NCBI RefSeq assembly: GCF_001580915.1
Contig: NZ_LHZQ01000190.1
Span: forward strand, 1 to 32,091
Length of the DNA: 32,091 nt
Direction: 5' to 3'
Origin: Acetobacter tropicalis
GTDB taxonomy: Bacteria; Pseudomonadota; Alphaproteobacteria; Acetobacterales; Acetobacteraceae
Both the position numbers and the translations under genes were made by a program. This document shows, piece by piece, positions 8,901-15,722 of the stretch. The stretch's first letter is position 1; each line of letters starts with the position of its first letter. Under the pieces are notes generated by a model, which saw only the letters and a program-made list of their open reading frames with translations, ran no database searches and had not been told where the DNA came from.

Positions 8901-9661
8901 TGAATGGCGTTGATGTAATCCTGCCGGTAGCGGTTGGCGTCCTGTGCGGTAAAGGCGGCTTCTCCCAACATGTCATAGGAATAGGAAAAACCGATCTCTT
9001 CCAGCTTTGTGCTGTTTTTACGGGCCTGTTCAATGGTTTCGCCCAGCACGAACTGTTCGCCCATCAGGCGCATGGCGGCATCAACGGCTTTGCGGATAAC
9101 CGGCTTGGTGGCGCGGTTTACAAAGCCCAGCAATGCACTTGCCAGATCTTTCTCGTCCCGCTCGGCCACCAGTCCACCTGTCAGCGCCAGCCCCCATGCC
9201 GCCGCATTGGCAAAGAGCGGGCGGCCACGGGAGGCATGGGCCAGCCAATCGCCCTCGCCAATCTTGTCCTGAATCAGGGCGTCTCGTGTGGCAGTGTCAG
9301 GAATGCGAAGCAGCGCTTCGGCCAGGCACATCAGAGCCACACCCTCGGTCGAGGAGAGGGAGAATTCCTGTACCAAGGTTTCCACCAAGCCGGGGTTGCG
9401 CTCTGCGCGCAGCTTTTCAGCCAGATGGGTAGCTAGAGTGGTGGTGGCGCGGCTTTGTGCTTCGGTAAGCGTTGCGGCCGGGGTAAGAGCGTGCACGCAC
9501 TCGGCTTCGGGCTTGCGAATAGCCTCAACAATAGCCTTGCGCAGGGGCGTGCGGGAAGAAAACGCGGGGGCGAAAGTGTCATACACTGACATGGGCTTCT
9601 GTTCCGGCATGTGGCGAGCCTGCGCTTCCCGTTCTTCAGACTCAGGAAGTTTTGGCTCCAT
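5954..9661 (-). CDS. putA: Bifunctional proline dehydrogenase / P5C dehydrogenase, PutA without RHH domain
   Basis: PutA oxidises proline to pyrroline-5-carboxylate with FAD, then to glutamate with NAD. Counting from an in-frame GTG at 9682, the proline dehydrogenase barrel has RLVKGAYWDSEIKKAQ (383-398), FATHN (436-440) and VGTHETLLAYLVRRLLENGA (492-511). The aldehyde dehydrogenase has catalytic Glu826 (AETGG) and Cys860 (AGQRCSA). Residues about 1095-1242 match the extra C-terminal domain of long PutAs (PGPVGEKNLYSLTPRGNVLCIPA). The N-terminus has no ribbon-helix-helix DNA-binding domain, so this is a long, non-autoregulating (type B) PutA of about 1235 residues. ATG 9661 is chosen; GTG 9682 would overlap the only AAGGA. 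The GntR regulator upstream and the palindrome at 9686-9712 suggest dedicated control. Confidence 0.95.
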   Translation of the reverse strand: MEPKLPESEEREAQARHMPEQKPMSVYDTFAPAFSSRTPLRKAIVEAIRKPEAECVHALTPAATLTEAQSRATTTLATHLAEKLRAERNPGLVETLVQEFSLSSTEGVALMCLAEALLRIPDTATRDALIQDKIGEGDWLAHASRGRPLFANAAAWGLALTGGLVAERDEKDLASALLGFVNRATKPVIRKAVDAAMRLMGEQFVLGETIEQARKNSTKLEEIGFSYSYDMLGEAAFTAQDANRYRQDYINAIHAIGRSAKGANVYERPGISIKLSALHPRYARAKRERVMTELLAVVQELTLLARSYDIGINIDAEESERLDISLDLLEALCQTPGLEGWNGIGFVVQAYGKRCPYVLDFLIDLARRTNRRLMVRLVKGAYWDSEIKKAQVDGLSDFPVYTRKSHTDISYIACARKLLNARDVIFPQFATHNARTLSTIYTLAGEKFEIGSYEFQCLHGMGEPLYKQVVGADKLGRPARIYAPVGTHETLLAYLVRRLLENGANSSFVNQIGDETIPVSALVEDPLETAHSFTPYGASHSEIRKPAELFGEERRNSAGTDLADDQILASLAEGLKNAPETWKAAPIITGQKAKGTAMPVTNPANRQDVVGSVVLATPEVAKKAVTAAEKAKKAWAETPASARADILEKASDLLEARQDELLALLSREAGKSLPNGIAEVREAVDFLRYYGATVRREFDNSTHVPLGSVVCISPWNFPLAIFTGQIAAALAAGNVVLAKPAEETPLIAALAVGVLHEAGVPAGALQLLTGEGDIGAALVGDERISGVMFTGSTVVAQAINRQLETRRTHTGQPVPLIAETGGQNAMIVDSSALAEQVVADVVASAFDSAGQRCSALRLLCVQEDCADHILTMLRGAMRELSMGNPALLSTDVGPVITAEAAEGITKHIEHFRQKKAPVFALDVPEACANGSFVPPTLIEIANVREMGAEVFGPVLHVLRYSRSKLDQLLADINSTGYGLTFGLHTRIESTVQHVLSHVEAGNLYVNRNTIGAVVGVQPFGGRGLSGTGPKAGGPLILRRLLAQAPAVPQLVRGRVPAAMTAWTDWLRGQGESTSATTATSLTRLPLVGGEIALPGPVGEKNLYSLTPRGNVLCIPATKTGLYNQISLALSGGNTALILADASISSWYISLPDAIRTKVKLVASATAEPCAIVLSERDDAAFAAARQALAGSNTAPIASSWITGNELPSAECVLEEQSRSINTTAAGGNASLMTLG

Positions 9662-9685
9662 AACGTTTTTCGTCCTTCGCACGAT

Positions 9686-9712
9686 AATATATGATTTGCA
9701 AGATCATATATT
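9686..9712 (-). promoter_or_regulatory. Perfect inverted repeat, probable operator of putA
   Basis: AATATATGAT (9686-9695) and ATCATATATT (9703-9712) are exact reverse complements around a seven-base centre that itself contains TTGCAA. The site lies 25-51 bp before the putA ATG, where it would cover the promoter or start point; its right half includes TATATT, a possible -10. FCD-type GntR proteins bind short palindromes as dimers, and one is encoded immediately upstream, so it is the natural candidate ligand. Confidence 0.6.
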
Positions 9713-9869
9713 TTCTATGTGAGCAGCAGGGAGAACGGGGCATCCGAGCGCAGGGCATGGGTAACTGCGCACGGTCTAAAACGGGCGAATTTTGAAAGGA
9801 ATGATCAGCCTGAGAGAAAGGGGCAGAGCGCATGTGCGCGCTTTGCCAATGTCGGGTAGGGGGTGTTTT

Positions 9870-10574
9870 TTAGCTGGCTTTGGTGTGCGGTGTTTTGGCG
9901 CGGAAGACCTCAACGGAGATGTTGGCCGCTTCCAGAATATGGGTACGGGTCAGGCGTGCAGCCAGATCTGCATCTCGCGTGCGGCAGGCTTCCAGAATAG
10001 CCAGATGTTCTTCATCAGTCGTGGCCTTGCGCCCTTCAATCCGAAGGTGGCCCCGGATATAGCGGTCCAGCTTGTTGTGCAGATCATCAATCATTTCCAG
10101 CAGACGCGGCTTGCCTGCGGCGGCGTAGATTGCATTATGAAAGGCTCGGTTCAGTGCACCTGATTTTATGGCGCCATCAGGGCCGCTGACACCTTCCACA
10201 AAAGCTTCGTAGGCATCTTCTATACGGGCCAGATCCACGCGGGTCATGTTCCGTACGGCCTCGCCTGCCGCCTGTTCTTCCAGCAGGGCGCGGATATGCG
10301 AATATTCAAGAATATCCGCTTCATTCATGCCCACCACGGTTGCGCCGCGGTTGGGTAGAAAGGCCACCAACCCTTCAGCTTCCAGATGTTTGAGCGCTTC
10401 CCTGACCGGAATGATGCTGACACCAAACCCGTTTGCCAGTTCAGATTGCGGCAGGGCGCGTCCGGCTTCCAATGTGTCATTGAGAATCGCCTTCCGCAGC
10501 GCCGCGCAAATGGTTTCAGACGCCGTGCCATGGCCTGCAAATTCCGTTTTGACAAAAAGACTTGCAGGCAACAT
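9870..10574 (-). CDS. GntR-family regulator with FCD domain
   Basis: The 234-residue regulator has an N-terminal winged helix (about residues 15-80), with the recognition region SELANGFGVSIIPVREALKHLEAEGLV and wing PNRGATVV. The all-helical FCD ligand domain (about 90-225) contains the metal-site histidines in ALNRAFHNAIYAAAG, EEHLAILEA and RTHILEA. FCD regulators usually sense an organic acid or related metabolite and are often encoded beside the pathway they control. This one precedes putA on the same strand with about 208 bp between stop and putA start. Because PutA here lacks its own DNA-binding domain, control of proline use by this protein is likely but inferred. ATG 10574 has GGAG ten bases upstream. 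Confidence 0.85.
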   Translation of the reverse strand: MLPASLFVKTEFAGHGTASETICAALRKAILNDTLEAGRALPQSELANGFGVSIIPVREALKHLEAEGLVAFLPNRGATVVGMNEADILEYSHIRALLEEQAAGEAVRNMTRVDLARIEDAYEAFVEGVSGPDGAIKSGALNRAFHNAIYAAAGKPRLLEMIDDLHNKLDRYIRGHLRIEGRKATTDEEHLAILEACRTRDADLAARLTRTHILEAANISVEVFRAKTPHTKAS

Positions 10575-11180
10575 CCGTGCAGAGCTCCAGAAAATAGATC
10601 AGCAACATGCGTCTCCATCATAGAGAGCGTCCATCTGTTATGCCAACCCGTCTCGTCATGGAAACGAAAAGAGGACCGTGGGAGGGCGTGTCATGGGCTG
10701 GCAGGAAGACACGTTTGGCAGGGCAGCCGAAGGAGGCACCGGTGTTATCTCTGGTCACTATATCGTGAACAGTCGTTTGATAAGGATTAGGCAGGAGGGA
10801 GAGAGGGCCACCGGAAGCCTCCCTGTAGGAAGCGCAGGAGGGAGGCCCGCCACCCTATCATGGAGGGGCATGGGCCCTCGTGTTGATGTGTTTTTATAGT
10901 GCAATGAAAACCCGGAAAATGATGGTGAGCACATTACGTTTTCCATAAATCAAGTGCGAAAGGGGAGTGGCTGGTTTGTCTGCCGGGGCGACAAGGCTTT
11001 TCGTGAGGCAGGCGTATCGTGCCCGATATCGGCCTGGCGTGAAGAGGAAATAGGGGTGCCTGAACAGAAAAAGCTGAGTGATATCTGAGGTCTGCCATGC
11101 TTGAGATGCGCAGAGGGCTGGCTTGATCTTTCTGCGGTTTGCAGGGCAGTTTGGCGCTTATTCCGCTAGGGAGATTCTGA
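10575..11180. other. Long intergenic region rich in repeats and hairpins; possible sRNA
   Basis: This 606-bp gap has no convincing gene. It contains an 11-base direct repeat GCAGGAGGGAG at 10791-10801 and 10834-10844, an eight-pair hairpin at 10817-10846 (GCCTCCCT/AGGGAGGC), and CCGGTG near 10739 pairing with CACCGG near 10809. The minus strand is rich in CTCCCTCCT-like, anti-Shine-Dalgarno stretches. I could not match it to RNase P RNA, tmRNA, 6S, SRP RNA or a known riboswitch. The last 150 bp should hold the promoter of the DUF2501 gene. Confidence 0.4.
10791..10846. repeat. Purine-rich direct repeat and hairpin
   Basis: Two copies of GCAGGAGGGAG (10791-10801, 10834-10844), each followed within ten bases by a GCCACC-type sequence, sit 43 bp apart. 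The second copy forms the 3' arm of the hairpin 10817-10846. Confidence 0.6.
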
Positions 11181-11630
11181 ATGAAACTGATTTCCGTACG
11201 TGCCCTGTCGGCGCTTGCTGTTACAACAATGCTGGCTGGCGCGCCTGTGTTTGCTCACGCTGCCGATACCCCCGCTCCGGTTTCCAAGGGTGGCGAACAG
11301 GCTGAAGCCGGTGGCAAAGGCGCTATCCAGACAGATGCCGATCTGTCTGGTTATGTAGGGTCCATCAATCCGGTTGAAGTGGCCGGGCTGCTGAACTACT
11401 GCACCCAGGGCAACTATGTTGACTATGATGATGGCTTCAAGGTGCTGCAGTCTTACAACCAGAAGACCAATGCCGTGCCTGATGGTCAGGAAGGCAACAT
11501 GTACTACGCCCGTGGCACGGCCGGGCAGCTTCAGGCCAATGGCAAGACCTATTCCATTGCAACGTCCAGCATTTCTGTGCGCCAGAAAACCTGTGCGGCT
11601 GTTCTGTCTCGCGCAAAGGCAGCCCTGTAA
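11181..11630 (+). CDS. Exported DUF2501 (YjjA-like) protein
   Basis: The 149-residue protein begins with a clear signal peptide (cleavage near AHA-AD, residues 25-29). The mature part carries the DUF2501 pattern: VEVAGLLNYCTQGNYV around Cys73 and a C-terminal CAAVLSRAKAAL with Cys138. These two conserved cysteines may form a disulphide in the periplasm. The family, named from Escherichia coli YjjA, has no established function. AGGGAG lies upstream of the ATG at good spacing. The gene stands alone between the 606-bp gap and a strong terminator. Confidence 0.78.
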   Translation: MKLISVRALSALAVTTMLAGAPVFAHAADTPAPVSKGGEQAEAGGKGAIQTDADLSGYVGSINPVEVAGLLNYCTQGNYVDYDDGFKVLQSYNQKTNAVPDGQEGNMYYARGTAGQLQANGKTYSIATSSISVRQKTCAAVLSRAKAAL

Positions 11631-11696
11631 AAAAGGGCTTTTCAGGTCTTCCCTGCGGGCTGAGGCTTTGTAGGGCGAGGGTTGTTAAAAGGTGGG

Positions 11697-11729
11697 AAGG
11701 TCGGCTGCATAAAGCAGTCGGCCTTTTTT
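11697..11729 (+). terminator. Rho-independent terminator after the DUF2501 gene
   Basis: A twelve-pair stem AAGGTCGGCTGC (11697-11708) / GCAGTCGGCCTT (11714-11725), with two G-U pairs and loop ATAAA, is followed by a T run to 11729. Confidence 0.85.
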
Positions 11730-11801
11730 CTTGTTATTATAAACCAAGTTTAATCCGGCCGTATTGGGCGGCATATCTTTCCCTAATCGCGTTAATGTGA
11801 T

Positions 11802-11812
11802 GAAACCGTTTC
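11802..11812. promoter_or_regulatory. Short inverted repeat upstream of acs
   Basis: GAAAC-C-GTTTC lies 54-64 bp before the acs start within TGAAACCGTTTC. The left half resembles a LacI-type operator (TGAAANCG), but the right half departs from it. Suggestive only. Confidence 0.25.
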
Positions 11813-11865
11813 GGACTCGAACATTCGGTCTCAAGTGGTAGAACAATAAGAAAGGGTGGGAGAAC

Positions 11866-13791
11866 GTGTCAGACGCGTTTGCAACCCCCGGTGGCGCAAC
11901 ACTGTCAGCCGGGCAATATGAGGGTATGGTGCAGGAAGCACACACTAACCCGGAAGCTTTCTGGCTTCAGCAGGCGCGCCGCCTGACATGGCAAACCCCG
12001 CCCACGCAGGCCTCCCGCTCGGACTTCACGCAGGATGTTCGGATAGAGTGGTATGCTGATGGATTTCTGAATGCTTCAGAAAACTGTCTGGATCGCCATG
12101 TGCGCACACAGCCGGAGAAAACGGCCCTGATCTGGGAAGGGCAGGAAGCCGGCCAGCGGGAAGTGTTGTCCTACCGGCACCTGTATGAACGTGTCTGCCG
12201 GTTGGCCAATGTTCTGCGCAGGCTGGGTGTTAAAAAAGGGGACTGTGTCGCCATTCATCTGCCTATGGTGGCGGAAGGGATCATCGCCATGCTGGCGTGC
12301 GCCCGCGTGGGCGCTGTGCATGTGGTGCTGTTTGGCGGCTTCTCAGCCGAAGGATTGGCCGAGCGTCTGACTGATAGTGCCGCCGTTGTGGTGCTAACGG
12401 CCGATGTGGCGCGCCGGGGTGGCAAGCGTATTCCCAGCAAGACGACAATGGATGAGGCCATTGCACGGTGTGGCGCAGCCAGCGCTGTGCGGCATGTGCT
12501 TGTGGTGCCTGTTACCGGGGCAGACGTGCCTATGCAGCCCGGGCGCGACCTGCGTTATGCGGAGGAAGTCGCGAAGGAAGCCGCAGACTGTCCGGCAGAG
12601 CGCATGAATGCTCTGGACCCACTGTTTCTGCTTTATACCTCTGGCAGCACCGGCCGTCCCAAAGGGTTGGTGCATGGCACGGGCGGCTACCTGACCTGGG
12701 CCGCATTTACCCACGCTGTGGTGTTTGACTACAAACCAGACGATATTTTCTGGTGTACAGCGGATGTCAGTTGGATTACCGGCCACACCTATGTGGTGTA
12801 TGGCCCGTTGGCCAATGGCGCGACCATTATGGTGTATGAAGGTCTGCCGTCATGGCCGGAGCCGGGGCAGTGGTGGGATGTGATTGACCGGAACGGTGTA
12901 ACTGTCTTTTACACATCGCCCACGGTTGTAAGAGCGGCCATGCGTGAAGATGAAGCCGTTGTGCGGAGCCGTTCCCTCAAAAGCCTGCGGATTCTGGGAA
13001 CAGTGGGCGAGCCGATCAGCCCGGAGGCATGGCACTGGTTCCATGATGAAGTGGGCAAAGGCCACTGCGCTGTGGTGGATACCTGGTGGCAGACTGAAAC
13101 CGGCGGCGTGATGATTACGGCTGCGGCCGGATGTGTGGTTCCTCGCCCCGGTGCGGCTGCGCGGCCTTTGCCGGGCGTGGAGGCTGTGCTGCTGGATACG
13201 CAGGGCAAGGAAGTAGCAGGTGCGGGCGAAGGGCTTTTGTGCATGGCCCAATCCTGGCCGGGTCAGGCCATGTCCATCTGGGGGGATCATGACCGTTTCC
13301 GGCAGACTTACTTTACAACCTGTCCGGGTCATTACTTTACCGGGGACGGCGCACGGCGAGAGGAAGATGGGTATTACTGGATAACCGGCCGTGTGGATGA
13401 TGTGGTTAATGTATCTGGACACAGGATTGGCACGGCAGAAATTGAAGATGCCATAGCCACAGACCATGAAGTTGTGGAAAGTGCTGCTGTTGGCATCCCT
13501 CATGACCTGAAAGGACAGGGGTTAGTGGTATTTGTGGTACCCCGTGAACAGGGTGTTTTTCACCCGTCCGCTGTGAATACCGCTGTAGCCGCAGGCGTAG
13601 GGCGCTACGCCGTGCCGGAAAAAATATATGTTGTGCGCGATCTGCCAAAAACTCGTTCAGGCAAGATCGTGCGGCGTCTGCTGCGCAAGATTGCCGCGCA
13701 TGACCTGGAAGGGCTGGGAGATCTCTCCACGTTGGCCGACCCGGATATTGTGGACGAACTGATTGCAACCGTGAAAGCGCAGGAAAGCTGA
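11866..13791 (+). CDS. acs: Acetyl-CoA synthetase (AMP-forming)
   Basis: The 641-residue enzyme activates acetate to acetyl-CoA through acetyl-AMP, which matters in acetic acid bacteria that reabsorb and oxidise acetate. The P-loop is TSGSTGRPKG (258-267). Acetate-pocket segments WITGH (303-307) and WWQTETGG (407-414, with the Trp that limits acyl length) are intact. Hinge and adenylation motifs GRVDDVVNVSGHRIGTAEIE (508-527) and PKTRSGKIVRR carry catalytic Lys600, the residue acetylated in regulated homologues. Length matches Escherichia coli Acs (about 652). The start is GTG with GGGAG three to four bases upstream. The pocket Trp makes acetate likelier than propionate. A bidirectional terminator follows. 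Confidence 0.93.
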   Translation: MSDAFATPGGATLSAGQYEGMVQEAHTNPEAFWLQQARRLTWQTPPTQASRSDFTQDVRIEWYADGFLNASENCLDRHVRTQPEKTALIWEGQEAGQREVLSYRHLYERVCRLANVLRRLGVKKGDCVAIHLPMVAEGIIAMLACARVGAVHVVLFGGFSAEGLAERLTDSAAVVVLTADVARRGGKRIPSKTTMDEAIARCGAASAVRHVLVVPVTGADVPMQPGRDLRYAEEVAKEAADCPAERMNALDPLFLLYTSGSTGRPKGLVHGTGGYLTWAAFTHAVVFDYKPDDIFWCTADVSWITGHTYVVYGPLANGATIMVYEGLPSWPEPGQWWDVIDRNGVTVFYTSPTVVRAAMREDEAVVRSRSLKSLRILGTVGEPISPEAWHWFHDEVGKGHCAVVDTWWQTETGGVMITAAAGCVVPRPGAAARPLPGVEAVLLDTQGKEVAGAGEGLLCMAQSWPGQAMSIWGDHDRFRQTYFTTCPGHYFTGDGARREEDGYYWITGRVDDVVNVSGHRIGTAEIEDAIATDHEVVESAAVGIPHDLKGQGLVVFVVPREQGVFHPSAVNTAVAAGVGRYAVPEKIYVVRDLPKTRSGKIVRRLLRKIAAHDLEGLGDLSTLADPDIVDELIATVKAQES

Positions 13792-13832
13792 GTGTCAGAC
13801 GTCTTTGCGTTCCGTCAGTCTGGACGGGATAT

Positions 13833-13869
13833 AAAAAAGGGCCTGACATAGCCGTCAGGCCCCTTTTTT
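13833..13869. terminator. Bidirectional terminator between acs and the CHRD gene
   Basis: GGGCCTGAC (13839-13847) and GTCAGGCCC (13854-13862) form a perfect nine-pair stem with loop ATAGCC. A6 lies on the left and T6 on the right (13864-13869), serving both convergent genes. Confidence 0.9.
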
Positions 13870-13888
13870 CGTGCTTGGTGGTGAGAGA

Positions 13889-14341
13889 TTACTTGCTGCT
13901 GGAAGCGCCACCTGCCGGGGTGAGCTGCGCACGCACTTCCCCGTGCGGATGCGCTGCCGTGCCAAGGCTGATGTAAAGCTGACCATTGCGATACTGCTCA
14001 ATTTCATCCGCGCTTAGCGTAATGGTGCCACTCAGAGGAGACGTGAACGGCCCTTTCAGGGGTTCCACCTTGTCCGCCGTATCCGTCAGAGATTTGGCAG
14101 CCAGAAGCTCTGCCGCCACAACGGGACCGGAAAGGTTATTCCACGTAATGGTGTAGCTCAGCAGATTATTGCGCGTTTCAAGCGTTGCACGCACCCCACC
14201 CGTGGCTTCTGCGCCCGCAGCTTTTTGAGCGGCAAAATGGCCTTCGGATGAAATGGTTTCAGCGTGAGCCAGAACAGGCGAAATAGCTAGAACACCAGTA
14301 AGAAGGGCGGCGCTGAAAGTAATGGTGCGTTTGGAAATCAT
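13889..14341 (-). CDS. Exported CHRD-domain protein
   Basis: The 150-residue protein has a signal peptide (cleavage near AHAE, about residue 27) and one CHRD domain. Diagnostic parts are ARATLETRNNLLSYTITWNNLSG-like early strands (about residues 51-71), GTITLSADEIEQYRNGQLYISLGTAAHPHGEVRAQL at the end, and a short serine-rich tail. CHRD proteins in bacteria are periplasmic or surface proteins of unknown role; the HPHGE motif could bind metal. AGGAG lies six bases before the ATG. The upstream 180 bp are AT-rich and should contain its promoter. Confidence 0.82.
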   Translation of the reverse strand: MISKRTITFSAALLTGVLAISPVLAHAETISSEGHFAAQKAAGAEATGGVRATLETRNNLLSYTITWNNLSGPVVAAELLAAKSLTDTADKVEPLKGPFTSPLSGTITLSADEIEQYRNGQLYISLGTAAHPHGEVRAQLTPAGGASSSK

Positions 14342-14523
14342 GTTTCGCTCCTGATAAAAACTATAATGTCGTTACAGGCAATAAAAACGCACCCTTTGAG
14401 AAAAGGTTCCCGCCTGAATGCAGCGCATTTTCAGCGCTGTGTTATCTGGGAGCTGATTTGTTGTTTGAACAAAGAAAACAAAGGTTACTTAATGATTTGA
14501 TTTCGTAACTATTTTGGTCTGTT

Positions 14524-14760
14524 TTATTCAATAAAGGTAAAGCGTGGTGTGCCGTTTACATGCTCCTGCCACATGCTGAGGGGCCGCACCCAATAGCTGC
14601 CCAGCGCTTCACTGCGGTAGGTGACAAGCCATTCTTCAGTCTCGCTGTGGCGTCCGACACAAATAACGGTGTACAGTCCCCCTTTGTAATGTCGGTACAG
14701 GCCGGGGCGTGGGTGTTCCGGTGTGGTGGTGTCGATCATATTTTGAGCGTGAGTATTCAT
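14524..14760 (-). CDS. DUF1653-domain small protein
   Basis: A 78-residue protein formed almost entirely by a DUF1653 domain: RPGLYRHYKGGLYTV, ICVGRHSETEEWLVTYR, and WVRPLSMWQEHV. The frame stays open upstream to 14895, but conservation and the divergent neighbour favour the ATG at 14760. No good ribosome site is visible there. DUF1653 is a small beta-rich domain of unknown function, usually cytoplasmic. It is head-to-head with the exported protein beginning at 14801, so the two probably share a compact divergent promoter. Confidence 0.75.
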   Translation of the reverse strand: MNTHAQNMIDTTTPEHPRPGLYRHYKGGLYTVICVGRHSETEEWLVTYRSEALGSYWVRPLSMWQEHVNGTPRFTFIE

Positions 14761-14800
14761 GATAAACAGATGTTCCACAGCTTGCGGAGGGATCGCAACC

Positions 14801-15367
14801 TTGAACCGTTCTTTCATTCTGGGCCATGCCCTTGCAGGGGTATTGTTGCTAGCTGCTCCCTCTCTGGCGCATGCTGCAAAGCGGAGCCACAGCACGGTGC
14901 AGAAAGGAGGAGACCCCGTTATCCTGACTCACCAGCCGGGAAGTGGACTGGATGCCGAGGCCCGTAAACTGAATACGGATGATCTGGCAGCCGCGGCCCG
15001 GCACCATGAAACCCCTTTGATACTGATTGGCTCTGCCCCGCTTTCTCCCGATGGCAAAAATATTGCGTTGTTTGTGCAGGTACAATCGGCCAGCTTGTGC
15101 GGGTCAGCAGGATGCTCAACAGACGTGTATCTGAAGCGTGGCAGCAACTGGACCAAAATTCTGGATTCTGTCAGCGGCCCCATCAGCCTGCTGCCCACCA
15201 AGCATGGTGGTATGCGGGATATTATGGTGGATAGTTCCGACCGATGGATCTGGAAAAACGGAACCTATGTGGACACACTGACCGCAACCGACCTTCCGGG
15301 CTTTAAAACGTCCATCAAGCGGCATCAGGCGGAAATGCGCAAGAAAGGTCAGACCATACCCCACTAA
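14801..15367 (+). CDS. Exported protein of unknown function
   Basis: The product is about 188 residues with no recognised family. The frame opens at ATG 14759, but a TTG at 14801 has GGAGG ten bases upstream and gives a textbook signal peptide (NRSFILGHALAGVLLLAAPSLAHA). I therefore prefer TTG; the ATG start would also run into the divergent DUF1653 gene. The mature part contains SLCGSAGCSTDVYLKRGSNW, a short two-cysteine segment with an adjacent strand, and a WIWKNGTYV repeat-like strand, suggesting a small beta-rich periplasmic protein. The downstream small membrane protein gene follows at about 50 bp and may be co-transcribed. Confidence 0.65.
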   Translation: MNRSFILGHALAGVLLLAAPSLAHAAKRSHSTVQKGGDPVILTHQPGSGLDAEARKLNTDDLAAAARHHETPLILIGSAPLSPDGKNIALFVQVQSASLCGSAGCSTDVYLKRGSNWTKILDSVSGPISLLPTKHGGMRDIMVDSSDRWIWKNGTYVDTLTATDLPGFKTSIKRHQAEMRKKGQTIPH

Positions 15368-15419
15368 GCGGGAGGCACGGTGTGTCTGATGACAGTTTAT
15401 GCTGATTTCAAGGATCTTA

Positions 15420-15719
15420 ATGCGTAAAGAAAAACCCTCTTTGGCTGTATCGGGCAGTTTGAAGCAGACCCTTATTAAAACAGCCAGCACCGTAGCGTTG
15501 ACGGTGCTGCTTATTGCGCTGCTGCGCGAACTGCTCAGAATCCTGCCGTGGCTTGATCAGGTAACGGGTCTGCATGCGGGGGCCAGTATTTTGCAGACAC
15601 TGGCTGCTGGGGGCGTGACGCAACAACAGCAGATGATTGCTGCTGGTTTAATGCTATTATGTTTTCTGGTGGCTGTTGTGCTGGTGCGGGTAGGGGAGAA
15701 AGTGTTCACCCGTTCCTGA
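15420..15719 (+). CDS. Small two-segment membrane protein, unknown
   Basis: A 99-residue protein with two hydrophobic segments, TVALTVLLIALLRELLRILPWL (about 25-46) and MIAAGLMLLCFLVAVVLV (about 72-89), and a basic N-terminus (MRKEKPSL). ATG 15420 is chosen over ATG 15399 because AGGA lies five bases before it. No family recognised. Its stop is three bases from the stop of the convergent methyltransferase, with no terminator between them. Confidence 0.55.
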   Translation: MRKEKPSLAVSGSLKQTLIKTASTVALTVLLIALLRELLRILPWLDQVTGLHAGASILQTLAAGGVTQQQQMIAAGLMLLCFLVAVVLVRVGEKVFTRS

Positions 15720-15722
15720 GCT

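Noticed and set aside
8198-9436. 412-codon plus-strand frame antisense to putA
   Set aside because: It lies wholly within intact putA codons and its translation has no family character; open antisense frames are expected from the codon bias of this DNA.
10680-10880. RNase P RNA, SRP RNA, 6S RNA or cobalamin riboswitch
   Set aside because: None of the conserved core sequences of these RNAs could be found despite the hairpins.
10678-10899. 73-codon frame in the 10.6-11.2 kb gap
   Set aside because: No ribosome site or family; its sequence simply reflects the purine-rich repeat, which is better treated as a possible RNA.
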